Positions 19,824 to 27,623 of a stretch of DNA of 50,441 bases are shown here, piece by piece (position 1 is the first letter of the stretch; the number at the start of each line of letters is the position of its first letter). This DNA is from CAYUQT01 sp964596165 (GTDB lineage Bacteria > Planctomycetota > Phycisphaerae > UBA1845 > JAFGLZ01), in the NCBI GenBank assembly GCA_964596165.1, contig CAZQTW010000048.1, positions 1 through 50,441 on the forward strand, in the 5' to 3' direction. The notes under the pieces are model-generated. The model saw nothing but the letters and a program-made list of their open reading frames with translations, ran no database searches and had not been told where the DNA came from. A program made the position numbers and the translations under genes.

Positions 19824-20666
19824 CTAACCGCCGACCTGCATGATCGCCATGGCGGTCACGGTATCGACGCCGGCGGCCTTGAGCACGCTGGCGACCGACT
19901 GCTTGGCCTCCTTGACGTGCTCCTGCTCCATCAGGCACTTGTCCTTGTAGAAGGCGGCCACTTTGCCTTCGACGATCTTCGGGATGATCTTCTCCGGCTT
20001 GCCCTCGCTCTGGGCAATCTCGGCCGCCATCTTGCGGACCTTTTCGACCTCTTCGGCCGGCACATCCTTTGCCGTAATGCCGAGCGGCTTGCAGAAGGCG
20101 ATGTGCATGCACAGGTCCTTGCCCACTTGTGGATTGGCGGGCGCCTTGTTCATCGCGGCCATCACACCGATGCTCCCGTCAAAGTGGACGTAGCCCACGA
20201 GGTGTTCGCCCGTGATCCGCCGGCAACGAACCAGTTTCATGTTCTCCTTGATTCGGGCGAAGACGGACTCGATGAGATCCTTGACCGTCTTGGTCGAGTC
20301 TCCGACGTACGTGGCGGCCACGACGGTCTCGGGGGACGGATTCTCCTCAGAGCCGGCGGCCACCTGCTGGGCAATCTGATTGCTCAGCTCGGCGAACAGT
20401 TCGTTCTTCGCAACCGGCGGAGTCTCGCACCGCATCTCGATCAAGGCCCCCGCCTTGCCGTCGGGACTGATGTACATGCCGATCCGCCCTTCGGCGGTGA
20501 CACGATCGGCCTTCGTCTCCAGTTTGCCCTTGGCCTTCTTCTGGAGGATGTCGATGGCCTTCTTCTCGTCCCCGTTGGCCTCGGTCAGGGCGGCCTTGCA
20601 CTCCATCATCGGCAAGCCCGTCTTCTCACGTAGCGCCCGTACCTGTGCCGCGGTAATCTCCGCCAT
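19824..20666 (-). CDS. tsf: Translation elongation factor Ts
   Basis: EF-Ts is the guanine-nucleotide exchange factor that regenerates EF-Tu-GTP in the cytoplasm. The 280-residue product begins MAEITAAQVRALREKTGLPM, with the classic EF-Ts N-terminal UBA-like domain (TGLPMMECKAALTEANGDEKKA). The core domains follow ('KADRVTAEGRIGMYI', 'ALIEMRCETPPVAKNELF', 'HIAFCKPLGITAKDVP', 'KIVEGKVAAFYKD'). The length is typical of the family. It lies 180 bp downstream of rpsB on the same strand, the standard bacterial order, and is probably co-transcribed with it. The C-terminal helix ends AMAIMQVGG. Confidence 0.96.
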   Translation of the reverse strand: MAEITAAQVRALREKTGLPMMECKAALTEANGDEKKAIDILQKKAKGKLETKADRVTAEGRIGMYISPDGKAGALIEMRCETPPVAKNELFAELSNQIAQQVAAGSEENPSPETVVAATYVGDSTKTVKDLIESVFARIKENMKLVRCRRITGEHLVGYVHFDGSIGVMAAMNKAPANPQVGKDLCMHIAFCKPLGITAKDVPAEEVEKVRKMAAEIAQSEGKPEKIIPKIVEGKVAAFYKDKCLMEQEHVKEAKQSVASVLKAAGVDTVTAMAIMQVGG

Positions 20667-20846
20667 GATCGTCCGTCTCCTTCATCGCTGACGCAATGTT
20701 GCCCGATCCCAGCAACCCATAGTGGAAAGGATGAAGAACGAAAGACGAAGGGGGAACAACCGTCAACCCAATGTCATTCCTCTGCCTTCATCCTCCATCT
20801 GCCTTCTTCTCGGGTGGGTTACCCTTGTGATCCCGACTGAACTGGG

Positions 20847-21758
20847 CTAGCGACTCGTCGGTTCGGCTTCGGAACTCACCGGGGCCGATTCAACCTCCGC
20901 CCCCGTGCTGCCCGGCGCCGGTTCGGCGGCCGCCGCCGGCGCCTCGGCGGGTCCACCGGCCTCACCTCCGGCGCCCTCCGGAGCCGGGTGTTCTTCGCTG
21001 CCCCGTGCGACGGCCCGCGACGATCGGCGGCGGGCAGGTCGTGCAGGTTCTTCTTCCTGAGGCTTGGTCTCAGTCCGCCCCGCTTTCCCTTCCATCGCCG
21101 CGTCGGCAAGCTGGCTGATGATGACCTCGATCGCCCGCATCGCATCGTCGTTGCCCGGGATCACCAGATCGACCATGTCGGGGTCGCCGTCCGTGTCGAT
21201 CAGACTGATCGTCGGAATGCCGAGCTTCTTCGCCTCCTTGACCGCAATGTGCTCGCGGCGAACATCCACAAGAACCAGCACTCCGGGCAACCGATTCATC
21301 CTGCGGATGCCCTCGAGATTCCTCTGGATCTTCCGGCGCTCGCGCTTCAGCGTCGATTCCATCTTCTTGGAATAGCCGCTCATCGCGCCGCTGGCATCCA
21401 AGGCCTCGAGTTCCTCGAGCCTCGCCAACCGCGACCGAATCGTCCGGAAATTCGTCAGCGTGCCACCCAGCCATCGCTCCGCCACGTAATGCATCTCGCA
21501 ACGGATGGCCTGCTTCTTGATAATCTCACGGGCCTGACGCTTGGTGCCGACGAACAGCACGTCCTTGCCCTCGGCAACAACCCGCGCCAGAAGTTTCTTG
21601 GCCCGCAGCAGGCCCTTCAGGGTTTCCTTAATGTCGATAATGTGGACTAGTCCACGCTTGCCGAGGATGTAAGGCGCCATCTTCGGGTTCCACCGGCTGA
21701 CACGGTGGCCGAATTGAACGCCCGCATCAATCAGCTCGCGCACCAACGGCTTAGACAA
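20847..21758 (-). CDS. rpsB: 30S ribosomal protein S2
   Basis: S2 binds the 30S head/body junction and is required for S1 binding. The start is TTG at 21758, set by a strong ribosome-binding site (GGAGGTGAGATT) directly upstream; the product begins SKPLVRELIDAGVQFGHRVS. Family signatures are clear: FGHRVSRWNPKMAPYI, VLFVGTKRQAREII, ERWLGGTLTNF, LPGVLVLVDVRREHIAVKEA and IPTISLIDTDGDPDMVDLVI. The S2 core ends near residue 232. A low-complexity tail of about 65-70 residues follows, rich in Ala, Pro, Glu and Gly, with an Arg-rich patch (ARPARRRSSRAVAR) at its start; this tail is longer than usual. First gene of the rpsB-tsf operon. Confidence 0.96.
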   Translation of the reverse strand: MSKPLVRELIDAGVQFGHRVSRWNPKMAPYILGKRGLVHIIDIKETLKGLLRAKKLLARVVAEGKDVLFVGTKRQAREIIKKQAIRCEMHYVAERWLGGTLTNFRTIRSRLARLEELEALDASGAMSGYSKKMESTLKRERRKIQRNLEGIRRMNRLPGVLVLVDVRREHIAVKEAKKLGIPTISLIDTDGDPDMVDLVIPGNDDAMRAIEVIISQLADAAMEGKAGRTETKPQEEEPARPARRRSSRAVARGSEEHPAPEGAGGEAGGPAEAPAAAAEPAPGSTGAEVESAPVSSEAEPTSR

Positions 21759-21819
21759 AATCTCACCTCCGCATGATCATGATGTAGGGAGCCAGCCAAA
21801 CCCAAACGCAAAGATTAGC

Positions 21820-21848
21820 AGCTTAAGGAAATGTGAAGAGCAGGTCAA
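21820..21848 (-). promoter_or_regulatory. Candidate rpsB-tsf promoter
   Basis: Reading the minus strand, TTGACC (21848-21843) is followed after 17 bases by TAAGCT (21825-21820). The leader to the TTG start would be about 55 nt. The -35 is strong and the -10 poor. Confidence 0.4.
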
Positions 21849-22056
21849 GCGCAAATTCGGGCAAAACAAGGTGGTGTAGGACGGATCTTGCGAACCCCAC
21901 TGCACGGATGCAACAGCAGGTCCTCCGGACCAAACGACCAGGGCCACAAAACGGTAACAGGAGGCGGAACTCAGCGCAGCCCCCGCAAAGCGTCTTCAGG
22001 GCAAACTGACCCCCGGCCCACCGTCGGTCACAGTCAAAAGACTGATCGCGGCGCGA

Positions 22057-22070
22057 CTTGACTAGTCAAG
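22057..22070. promoter_or_regulatory. Perfect 14-bp palindrome, possible operator
   Basis: CTTGACTAGTCAAG is a perfect palindrome in the divergent region between rpsB and the prepilin-like gene. CTAGTCAAG recurs at 25416-25424, upstream of the secreted protein gene at 23961-25322. It could be a dimeric regulator's binding site; no regulator gene is nearby. Confidence 0.3.
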
Positions 22071-22157
22071 CCGCCATCGCTTCTTAAGCGGTTGCCGTGA
22101 AACACGTTGTAGATGACAACGCGCAAGAGATGCCGTGCGAATTCCGACGATTGCTAA

Positions 22158-22187
22158 TTGCCAGCCCCCATAAGACCGCTATACAAT
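22158..22187 (+). promoter_or_regulatory. Candidate promoter for the prepilin-like gene
   Basis: TTGCCA (22158-22163) and TACAAT (22182-22187), within TATACAAT, are separated by 18 bases. Both hexamers match the sigma70 consensus at five of six positions. The leader to ATG 22356 would be about 160 nt. Confidence 0.5.
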
Positions 22188-22355
22188 ACGGAGAACGCTG
22201 GTAGTATCACAACGACCTACGACCAACGTCGATGGTCCAAATCGGTGGTGAGAGGAATAGGTCGTTGCCAGGTTCACCGTTCGATCGGGGCGATACTTCG
22301 TCTACTCCCATCTGATCCCCGGATCGGCGGAAGACACACATCGAAGGAGCCTGAA

Positions 22356-23453
22356 ATGAGGCGGGTGGTGCAAGTCTCGGCGAAGAAGGGATTCACGCTG
22401 ATCGAACTGCTGGTCGTGGTGGCGATCATCGCGCTGTTGATCTCCATTCTCCTGCCCTCGCTTAGCAAGGCGAGGGAGCAGGCGCGGACGGCGCTGTGTC
22501 TGAGCCGCGTCGGCCAGATGACCAAGGCCATGTTGCTGTACGCGGAGGACTACGGTGAAACCCTGCCGTTCGTCGCCACGGGGCATTACTATCCAAGCCT
22601 CCCGGACAACGACGTGCCGGACCCGAACGAGCGATGGTTGATGGACTGCATCACCGCCGCGGGCGGCGACCCCGCCCTGGCCAGGAGCCTGATGCGACAG
22701 ATCGCTTACGGTTCCGAGGAAAACTGGCCGTCCTCGGTCAAGGTGCCGCAGAGCGGACTGCTTTTCCAGTATACCCGCTTTGAGAATGTGTACCGGTGTC
22801 CGGAGTTCGAGAGGATCAGGGATCCCGCCAAGACGCACAACGCGTTCAACTACACCCGCGCCATTTGGGCCCGACGCTATCGTTGCCAATACGAAGCACA
22901 GTTGGATGGCATATCGGCGGATGCGGTCGGCGATGTACAGGGCCCGATCATGAAGCCAAGCAAGATCCACAATTGTGCCCAGATGGCGATGTTGCTGGAC
23001 GAGCAGTGGGATCGGCACGTGGCGTGCAACGGGCAGTACCCAGGCGGCGCGAACTATACGAGCAATCCCTATCATTCCCCGTATGTGTGCAACGACTACC
23101 TGTTCTTTCTCGACAATATCATTGCCGTCAGCCATGGTTCGCCGACAACCTCGGACCTGCACAGTCTGGACGTGGTCTCCAACCCGATGAAGAGTCCTCA
23201 TCTGTGGAAACGAGGGGGGGTTGGATTCTACGACGGGCATGCCGCCCTAATGCGAGATCCGTGGCCTACGTACGAACTGGGCAAGAACAAGAGATCCGCA
23301 ACCAACTACCCCTGGCGGTTCGGCAGCGCCGGCCCTCGTATAGACGACGAACGATACATCGTCAGGATCTTCGTGACGTCCATGTGCTACTGGCAACGCG
23401 GGTTCGATCCAATGCAAGAGTGGGGAAAGCAATTCCTCACGCCGCCGATCTAG
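22356..23453 (+). CDS. Prepilin-type N-terminal cleavage/methylation domain protein
   Basis: This is a 365-residue type II secretion/type IV pilus-like pseudopilin. The ATG at 22356 follows GAAGGAGCCTGAA. The N-terminus has a basic leader, then the prepilin peptidase site KKGFTLIELLVVVAIIALLI: cleavage after Gly, N-methylated Phe, and Glu at position +5. A conserved SLSKAREQARTALC helix follows. The globular part ends with GGVGFYDGHAALMRDPW, similar to the DG-containing motif near the end of many planctomycete prepilin-like proteins. These occur as large stand-alone families and are probably surface or secretion-linked rather than true pilins. No assembly ATPase is nearby. Confidence 0.85.
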   Translation: MRRVVQVSAKKGFTLIELLVVVAIIALLISILLPSLSKAREQARTALCLSRVGQMTKAMLLYAEDYGETLPFVATGHYYPSLPDNDVPDPNERWLMDCITAAGGDPALARSLMRQIAYGSEENWPSSVKVPQSGLLFQYTRFENVYRCPEFERIRDPAKTHNAFNYTRAIWARRYRCQYEAQLDGISADAVGDVQGPIMKPSKIHNCAQMAMLLDEQWDRHVACNGQYPGGANYTSNPYHSPYVCNDYLFFLDNIIAVSHGSPTTSDLHSLDVVSNPMKSPHLWKRGGVGFYDGHAALMRDPWPTYELGKNKRSATNYPWRFGSAGPRIDDERYIVRIFVTSMCYWQRGFDPMQEWGKQFLTPPI

Positions 23454-23493
23454 CGGTTAGTACAGATGTTCTTGTCACCTGCTGTCCCGCCCG

Positions 23494-23517
23494 GGCCGAC
23501 CTGTCCCCACGTCGGCC
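23494..23517 (+). terminator. Hairpin after the prepilin-like gene
   Basis: GGCCGAC (23494-23500) and GTCGGCC (23511-23517) form a perfect 7-bp stem with a 10-nt loop, 40 bp after the stop. No T tract follows. Confidence 0.35.
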
Positions 23518-23960
23518 GTGAGGGGTAAGAGAGCCCGGGTGCAAGGCCCCGCCAAGAACAGCAGGGCTTGGCCTGCGGACGGCAACGCCCAAGAACAACG
23601 GTCACGACCCCATGGTGGTACGTCACAGATGAGTCTGCGAGTTCGTCGGGGGGGCTAGCGCACCGGCGAGCCGCGGCCCGACATCAACCTCGTCCTCACA
23701 TGCGTGACCTCCCTACGCACGATCATGACATGCCACAAGAGCGTCTTCTCTTACGGCACACGGACGATGCCAATATGACGACATGACGAAGGAACAACGC
23801 GGGTGCGCTTGATCAGACGCGAGCCCTGTCTGACCGGCACAAAACGACGGCGGGCGAATCGCTCGCGGATCCGACCGCCGCCTGAAATGACCCTGCGTCC
23901 CAAACGGTCGATGAGAAACGTCGCTGTCCGGGCCGGCTCACAAACCGGAATACCCTGACT
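23518..23960. other. Intergenic stretch without recognised genes
   Basis: I see no credible gene, RNA gene or mobile element in this convergent spacer. Short open frames here lack ribosome-binding sites and family resemblance. Confidence 0.6.
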
Positions 23961-25322
23961 CTACCAGAGTCGTCGAATCACGACGGCCAATCCCAGCGTC
24001 AGCAGCACCACCGCAACAAACGGGGGCAGACCGCTGCCGCACTTGAACGTGGCCTCAACGGCGTAATCCTGGTCCATCGTCAGATAGAGTACGCTGTTGG
24101 AATCCGTCGACATGAAATTCGGATCCGGATACTTGCTGGGATCCGTCCAAATCGCCCAGCCGCCGAACGACTTCCCGTTGATCGGTTGAGCGGCCAGCAC
24201 AATCTCCGTGCCGTCTGTATATCTGTACTCCCTCTGGTCGGGCAGATTCGGATCGTTCGGGTGGGGCAGCGCGGGACACACGTCGACCGAACCATAGTTG
24301 GGTTTCACCACGTACAGGTCGAGATTCCGTGCCACGGGGCTGAACTCGGCTCCTCTGCATTCCACGTGGTTGCTCACGATCCACGCCGGGAGGTCCTCGG
24401 CATTGACGGCGTACACGCCGAGGAGGCTTATGCCTTTTTCGTGGAACCGGTAACGACTCGGCTCGGGCTTCCACGATCCGAAATTCTTGTAGACGAGCGG
24501 CTGGCCCGTGTCGGCACGCGAGACCATCACATAGTTCGCGTCATTCCAGGCCGTGGGGGCATTGGCGTACTTGTCGCCTTCCCATACCGCGGACTTCCAC
24601 AGCGGAACACCGGCCGGCGCATTCGGAACACTGGTATCGCCATCCGCGTCAAAAGCGAACAGTATCCAGACGCCTTCCGCAAGGTTCAGATTGTACGATC
24701 CGCCGGGTCCGTACCATGTTAGACCGCCATCGGGGGCACAATGCATGTACACATACGGCGTTTCGCCTGGGTGCTTCTGAATACCCAAGAACATGCCCGT
24801 CCATCCGGCCGGACTCACGTGCTGACCGAGCACGCCTTCACCCTTGTCCGCGTTGATCCACCGAACATGGGCGAGCTCGTAGTGGCTCTTTTCCTTGCTG
24901 AAAAATGTCTCGCTAAGATTGGGATCCTGTGATTCGTCGGGATACATCCTGTAAACATAGGGCGGCGTGTTCACCACCCCACCAATGAAGGCGAAAGGCC
25001 ATGTCGGCAGGGCACTGGTCCAGAGGTTGAAGCCGTTTGGGTCCACCCAGGCCGCCCAAGCCTCACCCATGACGGCCCAGATCTGCCACATCGGGTTGTC
25101 GCAGTCCCAGGGCACCACACTAGGATCGTAGAGGTTGGGATCCAAATACAGGTAGTCACCGTTGACATAGTAATAGCCACATGTGTGGTCACACGGATCG
25201 TCCCAGTAGTTGGGATCGCTGTAGAATCCGTCCAGAAAGATGTCGTAGTAGCTCGCCATCGCAGGGGCGCCTACAAAGAACATCAGCCCCACCATCAGAC
25301 CCGTCACACCTGTTCGCCTCAT
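23961..25322 (-). CDS. Secreted protein with InlB-like repeat and Cys-Gly-Ser-Gly C-terminal anchor
   Basis: The protein has 453 residues from the ATG at 25322, preceded by GAGAGGAGTCAAAC. It has a signal peptide (GVTGLMVGLMFFVGAPAMA). The central domain is aromatic- and Asp/Pro-rich ('DPNYWDDPCDHTCGYYYVNG', 'GWTGMFLGIQKHPG') and might be a LamG-like beta sandwich, but I cannot assign it. Residues about 340-430 form an InlB B-like repeat ('GKSFGGWAIWTDPSKYPDPN', ending DYAVEATF) that closely matches the end of the esterase at 35083-36822. The tail FKCGSGLPPFVAVVLLTLGL then Arg-Arg-Leu-Trp is a hydrophobic anchor behind a conserved Cys. Function unknown; surface attachment is inferred. Confidence 0.75.
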   Translation of the reverse strand: MRRTGVTGLMVGLMFFVGAPAMASYYDIFLDGFYSDPNYWDDPCDHTCGYYYVNGDYLYLDPNLYDPSVVPWDCDNPMWQIWAVMGEAWAAWVDPNGFNLWTSALPTWPFAFIGGVVNTPPYVYRMYPDESQDPNLSETFFSKEKSHYELAHVRWINADKGEGVLGQHVSPAGWTGMFLGIQKHPGETPYVYMHCAPDGGLTWYGPGGSYNLNLAEGVWILFAFDADGDTSVPNAPAGVPLWKSAVWEGDKYANAPTAWNDANYVMVSRADTGQPLVYKNFGSWKPEPSRYRFHEKGISLLGVYAVNAEDLPAWIVSNHVECRGAEFSPVARNLDLYVVKPNYGSVDVCPALPHPNDPNLPDQREYRYTDGTEIVLAAQPINGKSFGGWAIWTDPSKYPDPNFMSTDSNSVLYLTMDQDYAVEATFKCGSGLPPFVAVVLLTLGLAVVIRRLW

Positions 25323-25663
25323 GTTTGACTCCTCTCCAAGATCTGTTCGCAACCCCCTGGTCCTCTGCCAATCCACCCACGCCGCCGTTCAGACACCCCG
25401 TGCGGGTCAGGCGTTCTAGTCAAGATTCAGCATGTACAGACAAGCACACCGAACGGCGAAATGCCTCCTCACCATATTTTCTCTCTCAGAACAGCCAAGG
25501 CAAGAGAAAAAGCGTTCCTGAACCACTACCTGCTACAGATCTCATTCGTGTCTTCAAAGTGTGCAATTGTCGGATATGCGCCGCCCTCTGCCGGCACCGA
25601 CCTAATCCCTTGGACGCCGTCTTCCCCGCCTGCGCCTTGGATCGCGGCCTCCGACCGGCCATA

Positions 25664-26413
25664 ATGACTGCCATGTCCACCGGAACCAAACCCGCGGGGT
25701 TGCGCAAGTATCTGCGTGTCACGGTTGTAGCTGTCCCGATCCTTCTCGTCGCAGCGCTCGCCGCAGCCTGGGCCGCGTTCAGACATATCCCAGCGTGGTA
25801 TCGCCCGGTCTATGTCCCCCTTGAGGCCGAACAGGACGCCCGTGATGAACTGGGCGCCGCGTTCACCGAACTCAGTCGCGGCATGGGCCAGGGCAGACCG
25901 TTTGATTTCGTCGTTCGTCAGGACGAACTCAATCGATGGCTCGTCGCCCGAGATCGCATCTGGCCGGCGAGCAAACGCTGGATCCCCAAGCAAATCGCGG
26001 ACCCCATGATCGTCTTCGATCGCGACGAGGTCCGACTGGCCGGGACATGGCGCGGTCCCGGACCGAGAACGGTCCTCAGCGTTCGGTTCCGGGTCGAGAT
26101 GAAGGACGGCCGCCTTCGGGCGACGGTCCAGAGCGTGCGGGGGGGGGCGCTACCGGTGCCGTTGGCCGTCATCAAGCGAGAGGTCGATCGCCTCGAACGG
26201 AATTGGGCCGACCGAAACGAGCCGCTCATGCCGGAGGGCGGATCGATCGTCGGCGCCATGGAGGGAGCACCCCTGCCCAACGAGATCCCGTGGTCGCAAC
26301 CCAAGGGGAAGTTCCGAATCGAGTCGCTGTCCGTAGCGCCGGGCGAACTGCGAGCGCGACTCGTCCCGATGGTCCGGCGGGCGGCCGGAGAAAACGACTT
26401 CCGAACACGATGA
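25664..26413 (+). CDS. Membrane-anchored hypothetical protein
   Basis: The protein has 249 residues from the ATG at 25664, or 246 from the ATG at 25673; neither has a strong ribosome-binding site. A single N-terminal transmembrane segment (VTVVAVPILLVAALAAAWAAF) follows a short basic stretch. The remaining 210 residues form a soluble domain ('FDFVVRQDELNRWLVARDRIWP', 'VLSVRFRVEMKDGRLRATVQSV', 'VPLAVIKREVDRLERNW') that may lie outside the membrane. The pattern suggests a lipid- or polymer-handling beta protein, but I recognise no family. The gene is followed, 96 bp on, by the FmdB-type zinc-ribbon gene. Confidence 0.65.
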   Translation: MTAMSTGTKPAGLRKYLRVTVVAVPILLVAALAAAWAAFRHIPAWYRPVYVPLEAEQDARDELGAAFTELSRGMGQGRPFDFVVRQDELNRWLVARDRIWPASKRWIPKQIADPMIVFDRDEVRLAGTWRGPGPRTVLSVRFRVEMKDGRLRATVQSVRGGALPVPLAVIKREVDRLERNWADRNEPLMPEGGSIVGAMEGAPLPNEIPWSQPKGKFRIESLSVAPGELRARLVPMVRRAAGENDFRTR

Positions 26414-26509
26414 CCTTGCTCCGAGCGGTGAGGGGTCCTATACTGCTTCATGAACCCATGGCGGCTCGGGAGGTGTCGGCCGCCTGCGGGTGCTTCATGA
26501 AGGTGATGC

Positions 26510-26734
26510 ATGCCGTTCTATGAGTATCGCTGTGATGAGTGCGGGCATTCGTTCGAGGAACTTGTCCGCAGCATGACCACGCCGGTGAAGGTCAATTGTC
26601 CGTCGTGCGGTAGCAAAAAGACGACTCAACAGATCAGTCTTTTCGCCGCTCAGACGGCCAGTCCGTCGCTGTCCAGCCCCGGCAAAAAGTGTGCAAGTTG
26701 CTCCGACGGGAGCTGCCCCTATTCCGGCAAGTAG
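26510..26734 (+). CDS. FmdB-family zinc-ribbon protein
   Basis: This 74-residue protein begins MPFYEYRCDECGHSFEELV and has a second CPSC pair ('VNCPSCGSKKTTQQIS'), the typical FmdB/CxxC_CxxC_SSSS putative regulatory zinc ribbon. The C-terminal tail adds a third Cys-rich cluster (KKCASCSDGSCPYSGK), common in this family. AAGGTG precedes the ATG. The biochemical role of these proteins is not settled. It precedes two small membrane protein genes on the same strand, suggesting an operon. Confidence 0.85.
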   Translation: MPFYEYRCDECGHSFEELVRSMTTPVKVNCPSCGSKKTTQQISLFAAQTASPSLSSPGKKCASCSDGSCPYSGK

Positions 26735-26752
26735 TTCGGGGTCGCCTCATTC

Positions 26753-27301
26753 ATGGGCCGAACGCGATCGAGTCAGCGTGAGAGTAAGTCGTCGTCCGTT
26801 GCCGGCCTGTTGGCATGGATCCTTCCGGGACTGGGCCACTGGTACCTGGGGCACCGCGCCCGAGCAGTCATCATCCTGATCACGATCTCAATCACCTTTT
26901 GGACCGGGGTGGCCATCGGCGGCGTCAAGTCAACGATCGACCCGCAGGAAAACCGGATCTGGTTCCTGGCGCAGGTGTGCACGGGCGTACACACAATCGC
27001 CGGGGCCGTGTGGTCCGGGCAGTTGGATGCGGTCGTTCGTCGCTGTCCAGACTGTAAGGCGGAGCTTTCCGGGGGCCCCGACGGCGAATCGACCTGTCCT
27101 CGATGCAACCGGCGGGTGACGGCCGCCGAGGCGTCCACGAAGACCCGGCTCGCCTTCTGGCCACAAGTGGACATCGCCGTCGTCTACACGGGCATCGCCG
27201 GCTTGCTCAATGTGTTGGTGATCCTCGATGCCGTCGCCCGTGCCGAGCTTGAGCCGCTCCAGGCCGCTCAACCGGTGGCGGGGGGAGGCGGTCGTGGCTG
27301 A
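26753..27301 (+). CDS. Membrane protein with internal zinc ribbon (DUF6677-like)
   Basis: This 182-residue protein has an N-terminal TM2-like hydrophobic unit (AGLLAWILPGLGHWYLGHRA, then a long hydrophobic helix) and further hydrophobic segments near residues 75-90 and 140-160. Between the middle and last segments lies a zinc-ribbon pair (CPDC ... CPRC). From memory this architecture matches a family of planctomycete membrane proteins labelled DUF6677; I cannot confirm that here. The start lies 18 bp after the FmdB stop, and the end overlaps the next start by 8 bp, so the genes are probably translated as an operon. Confidence 0.7.
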   Translation: MGRTRSSQRESKSSSVAGLLAWILPGLGHWYLGHRARAVIILITISITFWTGVAIGGVKSTIDPQENRIWFLAQVCTGVHTIAGAVWSGQLDAVVRRCPDCKAELSGGPDGESTCPRCNRRVTAAEASTKTRLAFWPQVDIAVVYTGIAGLLNVLVILDAVARAELEPLQAAQPVAGGGGRG

Positions 27302-27527
27302 GTCGCTAATGGCCCTTTTTACCACGCCGATGCCCGAGTTGTCGGGATGGCAACGCGCAGGCCTCCTGCTTCCCTTGGCCCTGGCAATCGCCGTGATCTA
27401 CAAGACGATCAAGTGCAAGACCGTTCGCGACATTCCAATGGCGAGTCTTATCCTATGGGTGACCATCGTTGCCGGCATGTACGTCGTCGGCATCGGCCTG
27501 ATGTTCGTCTATCAATTCCTGAGCTGA
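27294..27527 (+). CDS. Small membrane protein
   Basis: The protein has 77 residues from the GTG at 27294, chosen because GGGGGAGGCG precedes it and it overlaps the upstream stop by 8 bp, which suggests translational coupling. An ATG at 27309 is an alternative. It has two hydrophobic segments: AGLLLPLALAIAVIY and the final LILWVTIVAGMYVVGIGLMF. A short basic loop with two Lys-Thr pairs (KTIKCKTVRD) lies between. Function unknown; it may work with the adjacent zinc-ribbon membrane protein. Confidence 0.65.
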   Translation: MAESLMALFTTPMPELSGWQRAGLLLPLALAIAVIYKTIKCKTVRDIPMASLILWVTIVAGMYVVGIGLMFVYQFLS

Positions 27528-27570
27528 CAAGAACACAATTCGGTTCTCAGGCCCACCCTCCCGACTCCAC

Positions 27571-27587
27571 GCTCCCTCACGGTCGCG
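27571..27587. repeat. 17-bp dispersed repeat, copy 1
   Basis: GCTCCCTCACGGTCGCG is found here and, in reverse orientation, at 47790-47806. Both copies lie between genes. It is probably part of a genome-wide dispersed intergenic element. Confidence 0.5.
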
Positions 27588-27623
27588 ACGCTGATTGCGG
27601 ATTGGGAGCTTCCGGGTTCGGCG

